Position numbers and translations under genes: made by a program
Part shown: positions 51,601-60,085 of the stretch, one piece after another
Position numbering within the stretch: the stretch's first letter is position 1
Layout: every line of letters starts with the position of its first letter
Assembly: GCA_951812755.1 (NCBI GenBank)
Contig: OX638329.1
Location: 2,651,339 to 2,715,338 of the forward strand
DNA: 64,000 nucleotides
Source: an uncultured Latescibacterota bacterium
GTDB taxonomy: Bacteria; Latescibacterota; UBA2968
Direction: 5' to 3'
The notes under the pieces: generated by a model
Told to the model about the DNA's origin: nothing
Databases searched by the model: none
What the model saw: the letters and a program-made list of their open reading frames with translations, nothing else

Positions 51601-51629
51601 TTGACATTCGATATAAAGTACGGTATTTT
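51601..51629 (+). promoter_or_regulatory. Strong sigma70-type promoter of tRNA-Cys
   Basis: TTGACA and TATTTT are 17 bases apart, 28 bases before the tRNA. It directly follows the ThuA gene. Confidence 0.85.
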
Positions 51630-51657
51630 AACGCTTCGCAGATCACATAGCATATCA

Positions 51658-51731
51658 GGTGCCGTGGCCAAGCGGTAAGGCAGAGGCCTGCAAAGCCTTT
51701 ATCGGCGGTTCGAATCCGCCCGGCACCTCCA
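51658..51731 (+). tRNA. tRNA-Cys (anticodon GCA)
   Basis: The cloverleaf has acceptor GGTGCCG/CGGCACC, a D-arm with AAGCGGTAAGG, anticodon stem AGGC/GCCT with loop CTGCAAA, T-arm GCGGTTCGAATCCGC, a T discriminator base and an encoded CCA. The GCA anticodon gives cysteine. Confidence 0.97.
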
Positions 51732-51737
51732 AAAATC

Positions 51738-51771
51738 AACCGGTCAATCTCGATGATGAGATTGACCGGTT
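51738..51771 (+). terminator. Hairpin after tRNA-Cys, terminator-like but without a T-run
   Basis: A perfect 14-base stem AACCGGTCAATCTC / GAGATTGACCGGTT with a six-base loop starts six bases after the tRNA. It lacks the usual T tract, so it may be a processing or weak termination site. Confidence 0.45.
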
Positions 51772-51793
51772 ACTTGTATGGGAAATTGCGTGT

Positions 51794-51822
51794 TTGACAA
51801 GCATGGCGTCTTTGTCTATTTT
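51794..51822 (+). promoter_or_regulatory. Strong sigma70-type promoter of tRNA-Leu(TAA)
   Basis: TTGACA and TATTTT are 17 bases apart, 12 bases before the mature tRNA start, so transcription would begin almost at the tRNA. Confidence 0.85.
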
Positions 51823-51834
51823 TTGCCATACTGT

Positions 51835-51919
51835 GCCGAGATGGTGGAACTGGTAGACACGAGGGACTTAAAATCCCTTGGGCTAATCGCCCGTACGGGT
51901 TCGAGTCCCGTTCTCGGCA
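51835..51919 (+). tRNA. tRNA-Leu (anticodon TAA)
   Basis: The cloverleaf has acceptor GCCGAGA/TCTCGGC, a D-arm with CTGGTAGA, anticodon stem AGGGA/TCCCT with loop CTTAAAA, a long class II variable arm (GGGCTAATCGCCC) and a T-arm. CCA is not encoded, unlike the other two tRNAs. The TAA anticodon gives leucine. Confidence 0.97.
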
Positions 51920-51939
51920 CTTTTTTATTGTACACAAGA

Positions 51940-51971
51940 AAGCCCGGCAGAGCGCCGGGCTTATTTTTTTT
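51940..51971 (+). terminator. Rho-independent terminator after tRNA-Leu(TAA)
   Basis: A nine-base stem AAGCCCGGC / GCCGGGCTT with a five-base loop is followed by a run of T residues. It closes the tRNA transcript before the convergent dehydrogenase operon. Confidence 0.85.
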
Positions 51972-52050
51972 GTGTTTAAACTCGGTGAACTTGGCTTGGG
52001 GAACGGCCAGTTGTACACACACCGCTACATTGCCTGCTGTGATCTTGATC

Positions 52051-52083
52051 TCATCTGCGTCTATCTGCGTTCATCTGCGGATG
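52051..52083. repeat. CGCAGATGAA-type array forming the 3' end of the E1-beta gene
   Basis: On the minus strand the E1-beta coding sequence ends ATCATCCGCAGATGA, and the repeat unit supplies the stop codon. It continues with ACGCAGATAGACGCAGATGAG. The arrangement is the same as at 33903. Confidence 0.8.
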
Positions 52084-53063
52084 ATTTTCATGTCCTGCAC
52101 GGCGTGAATCACATCTTCGGGCGTGGGGATTGTGGCGTCTTCGAGGGGTTTGCTAAACGGAACGGGTACGTCCATTGCGCCGAGGCGCGCGATGGGCGCA
52201 TCGATGTAGTCAAAGGCGCCGTTATAGACGATGGAGGCGATTTCCCCTGTGATACCAAAACTTTTATAGCCTTCGTCGATGACGACGGCACGGGTGGTTT
52301 TGATCACGGATTCGATGAGGGTTTCTCTATCGAGCGGAACAAGGGTGCGCGGGTCAACGACTTCTGCGCTGATGCCCTGTTCGGCGAGTGCGTCGGCAGC
52401 CTCAAGGGCGACGTGAACCATGCTCGATGTGGCGATGAGGGTGATATCGTCGCCTTCGCGTTTAATGTCGGCCTGTCCAAAGGGTATGGTGTAGTCTTCT
52501 TCGGTGGGCACCATGCCCTTGAGGGCATACATCATTTTGTCTTCGTAAATGACGACGGGGTTGTCGTCTCTAACGGCGGTTTTGAAGAGGCCCTTGGCGT
52601 CGGCGGGTGTGGAGGGAATGGCGACTTTGAGGCCGGGGATGTGCGCGAGCCAGGCGTGTAAGCTCTGCGAATGCTGCGCGGCAGAGGAGCGTCCCGCGCC
52701 CATTGTGGATCGGATGGTGATGGGCACGATGGCCTGACCGCCGGACATGTATCGCAATTTGGCGGCCTGGTTTACAATCTGGTCCATTGCCAGGGTGATG
52801 AAGTCGCCAAACATAATATCGACAATGGGGCGCGAGCCGGTAAGCGCAGCACCAACGCCGAGGCCGACGAGACCCGCTTCTGCAATGGGTGTGTCGATGA
52901 CGCGATCGTCGCCGAATTCGTCGTGCAGACCCGTGAGTACTTTGAATACGGTGCCCGCTTTGCCGACGTCTTCGCCCATGAGAAAAACCGTGGGGTCGCG
53001 GCGCATTTCTTCGGCGATGGCTTCTTTGACGGCTTCGCCATAAGTCATTTCACGCATAGACAT
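52071..53063 (-). CDS. 2-oxoacid (pyruvate or acetoin) dehydrogenase E1 component, beta subunit
   Basis: The start is the ATG giving MSMREMTYGEA, eight bases after GGAGG; it lies inside the last codons of the alpha gene. The 330-residue protein has the E1-beta transketolase-like pattern: VFLMGEDVGKAGTVFKVL, RVIDTPIAEAGLVGLGVGAA, PIVDIMFGDFITLAMDQI and the C-terminal VVIDEGYKSFGITGEI. It combines with E1-alpha to decarboxylate a 2-oxoacid with thiamine diphosphate and pass the acyl group to E2. E3 is not in the window. Pyruvate and acetoin enzymes cannot be told apart from this alone. Confidence 0.9.
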   Translation of the reverse strand: MSMREMTYGEAVKEAIAEEMRRDPTVFLMGEDVGKAGTVFKVLTGLHDEFGDDRVIDTPIAEAGLVGLGVGAALTGSRPIVDIMFGDFITLAMDQIVNQAAKLRYMSGGQAIVPITIRSTMGAGRSSAAQHSQSLHAWLAHIPGLKVAIPSTPADAKGLFKTAVRDDNPVVIYEDKMMYALKGMVPTEEDYTIPFGQADIKREGDDITLIATSSMVHVALEAADALAEQGISAEVVDPRTLVPLDRETLIESVIKTTRAVVIDEGYKSFGITGEIASIVYNGAFDYIDAPIARLGAMDVPVPFSKPLEDATIPTPEDVIHAVQDMKIIRR

Positions 53064-54012
53064 GTTGATTGACCTCCGCAACATCGGGATAAGGCGCGGC
53101 TTTGGCAGCTTCGAGCGCGTTTTCCATTTCTTTTTCGACTTCGCGCTCTTCCGCATCGAGTTCGGCTCCAGAGGCGATGTTGTCGTCCAGAATTTTTGTG
53201 CGAAGTTGCTGGATGGGGTCTTTGGCCATCCAGGATTCTATTTCTTCTTTTGAGCGATAGCCTTCTCCGGGATCGCCAACGTGGTGCCCGCGATAGCGGT
53301 ACGTGTCGCATTCGATGAGTGTGGCACCGTCGCCTTTTCTGGCGCGTTCGACTGCCTGGGCAGTGGCTTCGTACACGGCAATGGCGTCGCTGCCATCTAC
53401 GGTTGTGCTGGGAATGCCGAAGGGGAGAGAGCGATCGGCGATGCTTTTGCCCGCGGTGACGTTCCCGGTGGGGGTGTATTCGCCGTAGTGGTTGTTTTCG
53501 CAGACGTAGATAACCGGGAGTTTCCATATTGCGGCGAAGTTCATGACTTCAAAGAAGATGCCCTGATTGGAGGCACCGTCGCCAAAGAAGCAGACGGCAA
53601 CCTGGTCGGTGCCGCGTTTTTGGGCTGAAAGTGCTGCGCCTGTGGCAATGCCAAATCCACCGCCGACAATGCCATTTGCGCCGAGGATGCCAACGGACAT
53701 GTCGGCGATGTGCATGGAACCGCCTTTGCCGCGGCAGTGGCCTGTGACGCGGCCCATCACTTCGGCCATCATGGCTTCGAGGTTCCCGCCTTTGGCAACG
53801 CAGTGCCCGTGTCCGCGGTGGGTGCTGGTGATGAAGTCGTCGTCGCGTAGCGCAGCGCAAACGCCCACAGCAACGGCTTCTTCGCCGATGTAGAGGTGCG
53901 CGAGTCCGTGCATGAGGCCGCCGGTATAGACTTCCCATATTTGTTCTTCAAAACGGCGGATGCGGAGCATGGCGCGGTACATTTTGATCAGGATTTCAGA
54001 GGGTAGGGACAT
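53050..54012 (-). CDS. 2-oxoacid (pyruvate or acetoin) dehydrogenase E1 component, alpha subunit
   Basis: The 320-residue protein has the thiamine-diphosphate motif beginning GDGASNQG and ending in the ENNHYG asparagine, the substrate-channel segment STHRGHGHCVAKG, and the phosphorylation-loop-like YRYRGHHVGDPGEGYR. The length fits acetoin dehydrogenase or short pyruvate dehydrogenase alpha chains. It lies 12 bases after the E2 gene and overlaps the beta gene by 14 bases. It belongs to a five-gene operon that begins with a sugar isomerase and a sulfatase. Confidence 0.92.
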   Translation of the reverse strand: MSLPSEILIKMYRAMLRIRRFEEQIWEVYTGGLMHGLAHLYIGEEAVAVGVCAALRDDDFITSTHRGHGHCVAKGGNLEAMMAEVMGRVTGHCRGKGGSMHIADMSVGILGANGIVGGGFGIATGAALSAQKRGTDQVAVCFFGDGASNQGIFFEVMNFAAIWKLPVIYVCENNHYGEYTPTGNVTAGKSIADRSLPFGIPSTTVDGSDAIAVYEATAQAVERARKGDGATLIECDTYRYRGHHVGDPGEGYRSKEEIESWMAKDPIQQLRTKILDDNIASGAELDAEEREVEKEMENALEAAKAAPYPDVAEVNQHVYA

Positions 54013-54024
54013 AAAGGCTCCTTT

Positions 54025-55188
54025 TTACAACCAGCTTTCCAATTTATTTACGTCTTCCAGGTTTTGTTTTAGTGCCTGTAAAAATTGAGCAGCGACCACG
54101 CCATCGACGAGGCGATGGTCAGCGGAGAGTGTGACTTCGGCGATTTGGCGAACGGCGATGGTCATGGTATCGCCGATGGGGACAACGCGAGATATGGCTG
54201 CGCCGACAGCTAAGATGGCAGCTTCAGGGGGATTGACAATGGCGGTGAAGGATGTGATGCCGTACATCCCCAGATTCGAGATGGTGAAAGTGGCACTGGC
54301 ATCGCCGCGCAATCTGCCTTGCCTGGCTTCTTCGACGCGCTGGGCGCGTTCGTCGGCGAGGTCGGTCAGGAATGCCTGGTCGGCATTTGGTATGACCGGG
54401 ACGACGAGGCCGTCATCGGTGCCAACGGCGAGGCCGATGTTGACGGTGTCGTGTACGATAACGGCGGTATCTCCGTCAAGGCTGGTGTTGAGTGCCGGGT
54501 ATTGAGTGAGGGCATCGGCGGCGGCTTTGACAAAGAGGTCGGTGACAGAGAGCTTGATGGCGTCGGTTTCGGCGAGGTTTTTGCGCCAGGTTTCCGCGTC
54601 GGTCATGTCGATTTCAGTGGCGATATAGAAGTGCGGAATGGTGCTTTTGCTATAGGCCATGGTTTTGCCAATGGCCTGGCGCATGCGCGATAGTGTGGTG
54701 GAAGACGGAGCCGCAGATGCAGCGAGTTCGACATCGGCGAGTACGATGCGGCCACCTGGACCCGTGCCTGCGATGGCTGCAAGGTCAATATTGAGTTCGC
54801 GGGCGCGGCGGCGGGCAGCAGGAGAGCGTTTGATGCGCTGGGTAGGTGCTTCCAGCACGGGTTTTTGCTCTTCGGTATCCGATATTTGGCGCGTTTCCTC
54901 TGTGGGGGTGCTGGTGCTGGTAGGTGTCAGGTCTTCAATGGCTTCGTCGGCTTCGTCGGTGATGATGGCAATGACCGAGAGCACTGGCACTTCTTCGCCG
55001 TTTTGGGCGACGAGTTTGCGGACGTAGCCGCTTTCGGGCGATTCGTATTCAAAGAGGGCTTTGTCTGTTTCCAGGTCGAGGAGGATGTCGCCTTTGTCGA
55101 TGTGGTCGCCTTCTTTGACGCGCCATTCAACGACTGTTCCGTTGTCTTGCTGAAGCCCGTATTTGGGCATGATGATGGTTTTTGTCAT
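54025..55188 (-). CDS. 2-oxoacid dehydrogenase E2 (dihydrolipoamide acyltransferase)
   Basis: The start is the ATG giving MTKTIIMPK; an upstream TTG would overlap the sulfatase stop. The 387-residue protein has one lipoyl domain with Lys43 in LETDKALFE, a Thr/Pro/Glu-rich linker, a subunit-binding domain (SPAARRRARELNIDLAAIAG) and the catalytic domain ending with the active-site His in ADHRLVDGVVAAQFLQ. It carries acyl groups between E1 and CoA. It is translated from the same message as the sulfatase gene two bases upstream. Confidence 0.92.
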   Translation of the reverse strand: MTKTIIMPKYGLQQDNGTVVEWRVKEGDHIDKGDILLDLETDKALFEYESPESGYVRKLVAQNGEEVPVLSVIAIITDEADEAIEDLTPTSTSTPTEETRQISDTEEQKPVLEAPTQRIKRSPAARRRARELNIDLAAIAGTGPGGRIVLADVELAASAAPSSTTLSRMRQAIGKTMAYSKSTIPHFYIATEIDMTDAETWRKNLAETDAIKLSVTDLFVKAAADALTQYPALNTSLDGDTAVIVHDTVNIGLAVGTDDGLVVPVIPNADQAFLTDLADERAQRVEEARQGRLRGDASATFTISNLGMYGITSFTAIVNPPEAAILAVGAAISRVVPIGDTMTIAVRQIAEVTLSADHRLVDGVVAAQFLQALKQNLEDVNKLESWL

Positions 55189-55190
55189 GA

Positions 55191-56627
55191 TTAATTTTTC
55201 CAAAATCCCGGCGGCAGGGCTTCGCTACCTCTCGCGCGTCCCTGTGCGTCTTGTTGTACGAGAAAAGATGTGAGTTTGTGGATGAGCCTGTCGCGTGTAT
55301 TGGACATATTGGCGTCAAACCAGAGGTTGTTCATTTCGTCGGGGTCTGTTTCCATGTCAAAGAGTTCGCCGGGGCAATCGTCGGGGCCGGGTTGTGGCGC
55401 GTGGTAGATGCTGAGTTTGTAGCGGTTTTCTCGCCACATGGTGATGTGCAATTCCGGGTTGTGATAGCCTCCGCGCGTGATACTCGAGTTGCGGTGCATG
55501 CAGACGGCATGGCCGCGTTGTTGCAAGGCGTTGATGTTCAGGAGGTCGCACGCGTCGGGCATGAGGTCAGTTTGTTCGCATCCGGCGATGGCGAGTGCGG
55601 TTGCGGCAATGTCGTGAAGTTGGCAGGGTGTGTTGATGATTTGATCGCCGGGTTCGCCCGGCACGCGGATGATCATGGGCACCCGGGTGCAGGCGTCGTA
55701 CATGTACGCGCCTTTGACGGTGAGGCCGTGGTCGCCGAGCATGTCGCCGTGGTCGCTGGCAAAGATGACGATGGTGTTGTCCGCAAAATCCGTGTCGTCG
55801 AGTGTTTGCAAGACGCGCCCGATTTGTTCGTCTATGAGGGTGATGGCTGCGTGGTATCCGATGCGGCTTTCGCGCAGGGTGTCCGTTGATGGGAAAGATC
55901 GTCTGCTGCGTTCCCGCCAGTGTGCGATTGGGCGGTGATCAAAGGATTCATCTACGGCAAAGGGTTCGGGCAGTGCATCGATGTCGAGATAGTCGGCGTA
56001 TTCTTTGGGGTAATTTGTATAGGGGCTGTGGGGATCAAAGACGCTCATGCAACAGAAGAAGGGTTGATGCGTGCCCTGCATGCGGTAGAGATAGTCGATG
56101 GTGCGGTCGGCAGCCCAGGTGGTGAAGTGGGCTTCGGCGCGGACATGGCCGATGCGGTTGCCGTCGCGTTTCCAGCGCTGGCGGATGTCGGGGTGATGTA
56201 TTGCAAGCCAGCGGAAGTACGCAGTGTCGCATCCCCGATACCCATTGGGATCGGGTGCCCATTCGTAGGTGTTGAAGCCGTCGAAGCGGTGGCGGTATTG
56301 CATTTCCCACCTGTGACCAGCAACGTGGAGCTTGCCAAAGAGCGCGGTGTCGTATCCGGCTTCGCGCAGGTGATGGGGAAAGAGGATTTCATCCTGGGGC
56401 AAGACATCGTGCAGGCGATAGACGCCGTGGCCGGGCAGGTGTTTGCCGGTCCAGAGGCTGGCGCGACTGGGCGTGCATATCGGGTTGTTGACATAGCACT
56501 GGTCATAGCGCGTGCCTTCACTGGCGAGGCGGTCGAGGTTGGGGGTGTGTACGCCGCTTACACCGCAACAACCGAGCGAGTCCCAGCGCTGTTGATCGGT
56601 CAGAATGAGGAGGATGTTGTAGGGCAT
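55191..56627 (-). CDS. Type I sulfatase, second copy
   Basis: The start is the ATG giving MPYNILLILTDQQ. The longer frame upstream lies over the isomerase gene and is not supported. The 478-residue protein has the TDQQRWDSLG metal segment, the formylglycine motif CTPSRASLWTG, LFGKLHVAGHRW and FASDHGDMLGDHG. There is no signal peptide. It sits between a sugar isomerase gene and the E2 gene with gaps of 17 and 2 bases, so it is firmly part of that operon. The sulfated substrate may be a sugar handled by the isomerase, but this is inference. Confidence 0.9.
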   Translation of the reverse strand: MPYNILLILTDQQRWDSLGCCGVSGVHTPNLDRLASEGTRYDQCYVNNPICTPSRASLWTGKHLPGHGVYRLHDVLPQDEILFPHHLREAGYDTALFGKLHVAGHRWEMQYRHRFDGFNTYEWAPDPNGYRGCDTAYFRWLAIHHPDIRQRWKRDGNRIGHVRAEAHFTTWAADRTIDYLYRMQGTHQPFFCCMSVFDPHSPYTNYPKEYADYLDIDALPEPFAVDESFDHRPIAHWRERSRRSFPSTDTLRESRIGYHAAITLIDEQIGRVLQTLDDTDFADNTIVIFASDHGDMLGDHGLTVKGAYMYDACTRVPMIIRVPGEPGDQIINTPCQLHDIAATALAIAGCEQTDLMPDACDLLNINALQQRGHAVCMHRNSSITRGGYHNPELHITMWRENRYKLSIYHAPQPGPDDCPGELFDMETDPDEMNNLWFDANMSNTRDRLIHKLTSFLVQQDAQGRARGSEALPPGFWKN

Positions 56628-56644
56628 GAGTGACTCCGATTTAT

Positions 56645-57478
56645 CTATGCGACACCTGCTTCTGTGCGCGCATCGTCGAGTGCTTTGAAGCATTGTTCGG
56701 CGACGGGCCAGGGATCGTAGTCGGGTTGTCTCCAGATTTGTGCGGTGACTTCGACGGTGATTGGGACGGTGATGCCTGCGGCTGCGACGGCTTTGAAGTA
56801 GGCGACGAGGTCGAAATCGCCTACGCCGGGCAGAAGGTAGCGCACCTGTCCGTTGACGCGATGGCCGTCTTTGATGTGGGTGGAGACGGTATAAGGGGCG
56901 CACAGGTCAACGCTCGGCTGGAGGTCGATACCGTCAACGTGAAAGTGGCTCATGTCGAAATTGACTTTGACGTTGTCGTGATTGGTTTGTCGCATGAGCC
57001 AATCGACTTTTTGGGGTGTGTCGAGCGGGTGGCCCGCATGGGGTTCGGTTGCGAGGATGACATTGTGTTTGGCGGCGCGGTCGCCCAGTTCGACGAGTTG
57101 ATTGCAATAGGTGTGTTTGACGTCGTCCCACTCGCCGTGCAGTCCGCCGAGTGTGCTGACAATAATACCGGGGGCATCGCCGAAGGCGAGATCACTGGCG
57201 AGGATACAGGCGTCGTCAAATTTTTTGAGGATGGCTGGGCGTTCATCGCCCTGTGTGCAGATGGGCATCAGAGCCATGGTGACGGGAGATTCAAAGCCGA
57301 GGTCCTGGATGGTTTTGGCGAGTGTTTCGCGGGAAGTGGCGTCGAGTTTGTGCGGGGCGGTGGGCCAGTCGTCGCCCGTGTTGATTTCGAGGGCTTCGTA
57401 ACCTATGTCGCGCAGGCGCGGGAGCGCGTCAAAGATGTTTTCCGTTTGCATTGCATAAGTGCCGTATCCGAGTTTCAC
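56645..57478 (-). CDS. Sugar phosphate isomerase/epimerase (xylose isomerase-like TIM barrel)
   Basis: The 277-residue protein has the four metal ligands of this family in order: Glu in LATEPHAGH, Asp in NFDMSHFH, His in STHIKDGH and Glu in PITVEVTAQ. The N-terminal KLGYGTYAMQTENIFDALP is typical. Such proteins isomerise or epimerise sugars, inosose or hydroxypyruvate-like substrates; which one is not evident. It is the first gene of the sulfatase, E2, E1 operon. CGCAGATGAA repeats lie 22 bases upstream of its start. Confidence 0.88.
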   Translation of the reverse strand: MKLGYGTYAMQTENIFDALPRLRDIGYEALEINTGDDWPTAPHKLDATSRETLAKTIQDLGFESPVTMALMPICTQGDERPAILKKFDDACILASDLAFGDAPGIIVSTLGGLHGEWDDVKHTYCNQLVELGDRAAKHNVILATEPHAGHPLDTPQKVDWLMRQTNHDNVKVNFDMSHFHVDGIDLQPSVDLCAPYTVSTHIKDGHRVNGQVRYLLPGVGDFDLVAYFKAVAAAGITVPITVEVTAQIWRQPDYDPWPVAEQCFKALDDARTEAGVA

Positions 57479-57499
57479 GATTTATCTCCTCTGAAAGCA

Positions 57500-57643
57500 T
57501 CCGCAGATGAACGCAGATGAACGCAGATGAACATAGATGAATGCAGGTTATGGTTTTTTTGAAGTGATCAGCTATCTGTCTGCTTCTCACTTTTGAGTAG
57601 CTGGGACGGGCTGGGACAATTTTTAATTTTTAATTTTTAATTG
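57500..57643. repeat. CGCAGATGAA array plus ATTTTTAATT repeats upstream of the isomerase operon
   Basis: Four copies of the 10-base unit (the last two degenerate) run from 57500 to 57545. Three ATTTTTAA units lie near 57620. The rest of the 211-base gap between the kinase and isomerase genes shows no gene or clear promoter. Confidence 0.75.
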
Positions 57644-57689
57644 ATTCCATGCTAATGCGATATTGCGCGAAACACAACCGAATTTCTGA

Positions 57690-59276
57690 TCAGTCGATGT
57701 TGCGTCGGGCTACATGCTGGTCGTATAGGGTCAACTGTTGTTCGTATTTCCAGGCGTGATAATCTGCGGTGTCTCGGTTGGGTTCGATAACTTCGCCCGC
57801 GTGGCACATTGCGCCCATCGCTTCCTGGATTGACGCATACGCACCCGCGGCGACGGCACCGAGGATTGCGGATCCGAGCAATACTGCTTCGGGTTCTTTG
57901 GGTAGATGAATGGGGCGCTGTGTGGCGTCGGCGTGTTCGCGTATCCACAGTTCGTTTTTTGTGCCGCCCCCACACGCATTGATCTGCTCAATTGCGTAGC
58001 CCTGTTTTTCCATTTCGTCGATGATATTGCGCGTGCCATAAGCCACGGCCTGGATGGTCGCGTGATAAATTTGCGCCAGCGTGTTGTAGGACATATCCAG
58101 AGTCAAGCCATCCATCATTCCCCGTGCGTTGGGGTCGGCTTTGGGAGAGCGGTTGCCGTGGTGATCGGGCAAAATATGCAGCCGTTCTGTCCAATCTGAG
58201 CGCACGCCTTTTGCGGCGATGTACGCGTTGAGTTCGGCGTACACAGCATTGATTTCTTTTCCCGTGAGTACATGCCAGTAGTGGTCTTCTTCTTTGACCA
58301 TGCCAAATCGCTCAATGGTGTGATCTAACAATGCGCCCGTTGCACTTTGCCCGCCTTCGCTGAGCCATAAGCCAGGCAGCATCGCACCGAAATAAGGTCC
58401 CCACACGCCGGGGATAAATCGCGCATCTTTTGACACGGCCATGTGGCATGATGATGTGCCGCCGATCAATGCCAAAATCGGTTCGCTGACCCCAACGCCG
58501 ATGCCTCCTGCATGTGCATCGATGATGCCGACACCCACGGCTGTTTGTGTTGTCAATCCCATCAAATCAGCGGCTTCTGCACTCAGGGTACCCGCGTTTT
58601 CGCCCATGGGCGCGACATCTTCTGTCACTTTTCCATTGTCAAATAAATCGCCCAGATCAATGGCTTCAAAGAAGTTGCGGTCCCAGCGCGATTCATGGCC
58701 CAGATAGGTCCATTTGCATACGTTGGTACACAAACTGCGGCGGTCGGTCCCCGTTGCTTTGTACACCATAAAATCTGCCAGATCGAAAAACTTGCCCGCC
58801 TTTTGCCATGTTTCGGGCAGGTTTTCTTTGATCCACAATAGTTTTGGCGGTTCTTGCTCGGGCGACATCGTGCCCCCGACATATTGCAACACGTCATATC
58901 CACCCGCATTGATGCGATTTACCTGATCTATTGCGCGGTGATCGCGCCACACGATGATGTTGCGCTCGGTTTCGCCTGTTTCAGATACGGTCAGCGGTTG
59001 TCCATCGGCATCCAGGACGACGAGAGAACAGGTTGCGTCAAAGCTCATGCCAATTATTGCTTCGGGCGAGAGGCCAGATTGGGCGATGGCCTGGCGAACG
59101 ACTTTCCCGGTTTCTGCCCAGATGTTCTCCGAGGATTGTTCGTAAAAATCGGGTTTGGGATTAAATTCCAGAATGGGCGAGGATGCTGTGCCCAGCATGG
59201 TGCCGTCTAAGTCAAATACACCTGCCCGCACACTGCCTGTGCCCACATCGACGCCGATTACCGCTTGATCACTCAT
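57690..59276 (-). CDS. FGGY-family pentulose kinase (D-ribulokinase-like)
   Basis: The 528-residue protein begins with the ATP-binding VIGVDVGTGSVRAGVFDLDG and contains IGMSFDATCSLVVLD, the IVWRDHRA substrate loop, the DADLMGL-type middle, GIIDAHAGG and the C-terminal ACGGGTKNELWIREHADA. These fit the ribulokinase-like FGGY group (TIGR01315-type) better than glycerol kinase. It would phosphorylate a ketopentose or pentitol. A terminator separates it from the upstream propeller operon, and repeats separate it from the downstream isomerase, so it seems a one-gene unit. Confidence 0.87.
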   Translation of the reverse strand: MSDQAVIGVDVGTGSVRAGVFDLDGTMLGTASSPILEFNPKPDFYEQSSENIWAETGKVVRQAIAQSGLSPEAIIGMSFDATCSLVVLDADGQPLTVSETGETERNIIVWRDHRAIDQVNRINAGGYDVLQYVGGTMSPEQEPPKLLWIKENLPETWQKAGKFFDLADFMVYKATGTDRRSLCTNVCKWTYLGHESRWDRNFFEAIDLGDLFDNGKVTEDVAPMGENAGTLSAEAADLMGLTTQTAVGVGIIDAHAGGIGVGVSEPILALIGGTSSCHMAVSKDARFIPGVWGPYFGAMLPGLWLSEGGQSATGALLDHTIERFGMVKEEDHYWHVLTGKEINAVYAELNAYIAAKGVRSDWTERLHILPDHHGNRSPKADPNARGMMDGLTLDMSYNTLAQIYHATIQAVAYGTRNIIDEMEKQGYAIEQINACGGGTKNELWIREHADATQRPIHLPKEPEAVLLGSAILGAVAAGAYASIQEAMGAMCHAGEVIEPNRDTADYHAWKYEQQLTLYDQHVARRNID

Positions 59277-59294
59277 CGCATACCTCAGTCGTCA

Positions 59295-59322
59295 GAAAGA
59301 AAAGCCCCGGAGGACCGGGGCT
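59295..59322 (-). terminator. Rho-independent terminator after the propeller/M55 operon
   Basis: On the minus strand a nine-base stem AGCCCCGG / CCGGGGCT with a four-base loop is followed by TTTTCTTTC. It lies between the 239-residue propeller gene and the kinase gene. Confidence 0.8.
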
Positions 59323-59356
59323 GATTGAAAGATAACAGAAGCGTCCCGCATGTGTC

Positions 59357-60061
59357 TCACCATGAAATTTTGGCAACCCACCCCGATGTGGCGTCGCAAT
59401 ACAAGAAGCCACCGTCGCAGATAGATAGTCCGTGTGGTTCGGGATGGGGTTCGGGCACCACGATGCGATCGAGTTCTGCGTTTGTCGCCAGGTCCAGTTT
59501 TACAATGACCCGATCACCGGTATGAACCACCCAAATCGCATCTTCTTCCATTCGCACCACGCCGTGTGCGCGAGGCAAAGGCAGTTTTAATGTTCGGATG
59601 ACGGACCAATCTTCAATACGCATCTGCGTAATGGTCTGTTCTTTTAACGTGGTCAGCCATAATGTGCCCGGTTCAATCGCGTCGTATTCCACGCCATGTG
59701 TGCCGCCACCCGTGGGCAGTGCCCAGCGGCCCTGTGTTTCTCCGTCACAGGGATCCACGCGCAAAATTTCACCCTGGGGCGCGTCGGCTTTGCGCGGTAG
59801 CCGCCAGCGCTGACCCGGCCCATTGGCAGCCAACCACAAGGATCCATCGCCCGCGGCCATGCCACTGGTGTTGGAGGATTCCGATGGGATGTCTCTCAAC
59901 ATGCGGCGATTGCCGTAATAATCGTCTGCATCTTCTGTCATGCTCATCAATGCCACCCGGTCCGTTACCTGATCTACAATCCACAAACCATCGTCTGTGA
60001 GTTGCAAACCATTTGGCACGCCATAAGGTGCTCGAAATTGATTCTCTATTTTGACTTTCAT
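59357..60061 (-). CDS. SMP-30/NHL-like beta-propeller protein
   Basis: The start is the ATG giving MKVKIENQF; AGGAGG lies four bases before it and after the other possible ATG. The 234-residue protein has four or five blades (GLQLTDDGLWIVDQVTD, GDGSLWLAANGPG, HGVEYDAIEPGTLWL, HGVVRMEEDAIWVVHTGD). No lipoprotein or signal peptide is visible, so it is cytosolic. Family members include lactonases and small-molecule binders; no clear metal site was found. It ends the M55 operon before a terminator. Confidence 0.75.
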   Translation of the reverse strand: MKVKIENQFRAPYGVPNGLQLTDDGLWIVDQVTDRVALMSMTEDADDYYGNRRMLRDIPSESSNTSGMAAGDGSLWLAANGPGQRWRLPRKADAPQGEILRVDPCDGETQGRWALPTGGGTHGVEYDAIEPGTLWLTTLKEQTITQMRIEDWSVIRTLKLPLPRAHGVVRMEEDAIWVVHTGDRVIVKLDLATNAELDRIVVPEPHPEPHGLSICDGGFLYCDATSGWVAKISW

Positions 60062-60085
60062 ACATCCTCCTATCATGCGAAAAAA

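Noticed and set aside
51738-51771. Small regulatory RNA after tRNA-Cys.
   Set aside because: Only one hairpin is seen, without its own promoter; a weak terminator or processing signal is simpler.
56628-56903. Arg-rich N-terminal extension of the second sulfatase.
   Set aside because: It is a shadow of the isomerase gene on the same strand; the sulfatase signature begins at MPYNILL.
57500-57545. Possible CRISPR array from the CGCAGATGAA repeats.
   Set aside because: The units are 10 bases, directly adjacent with no spacers, and no cas gene is in the window.
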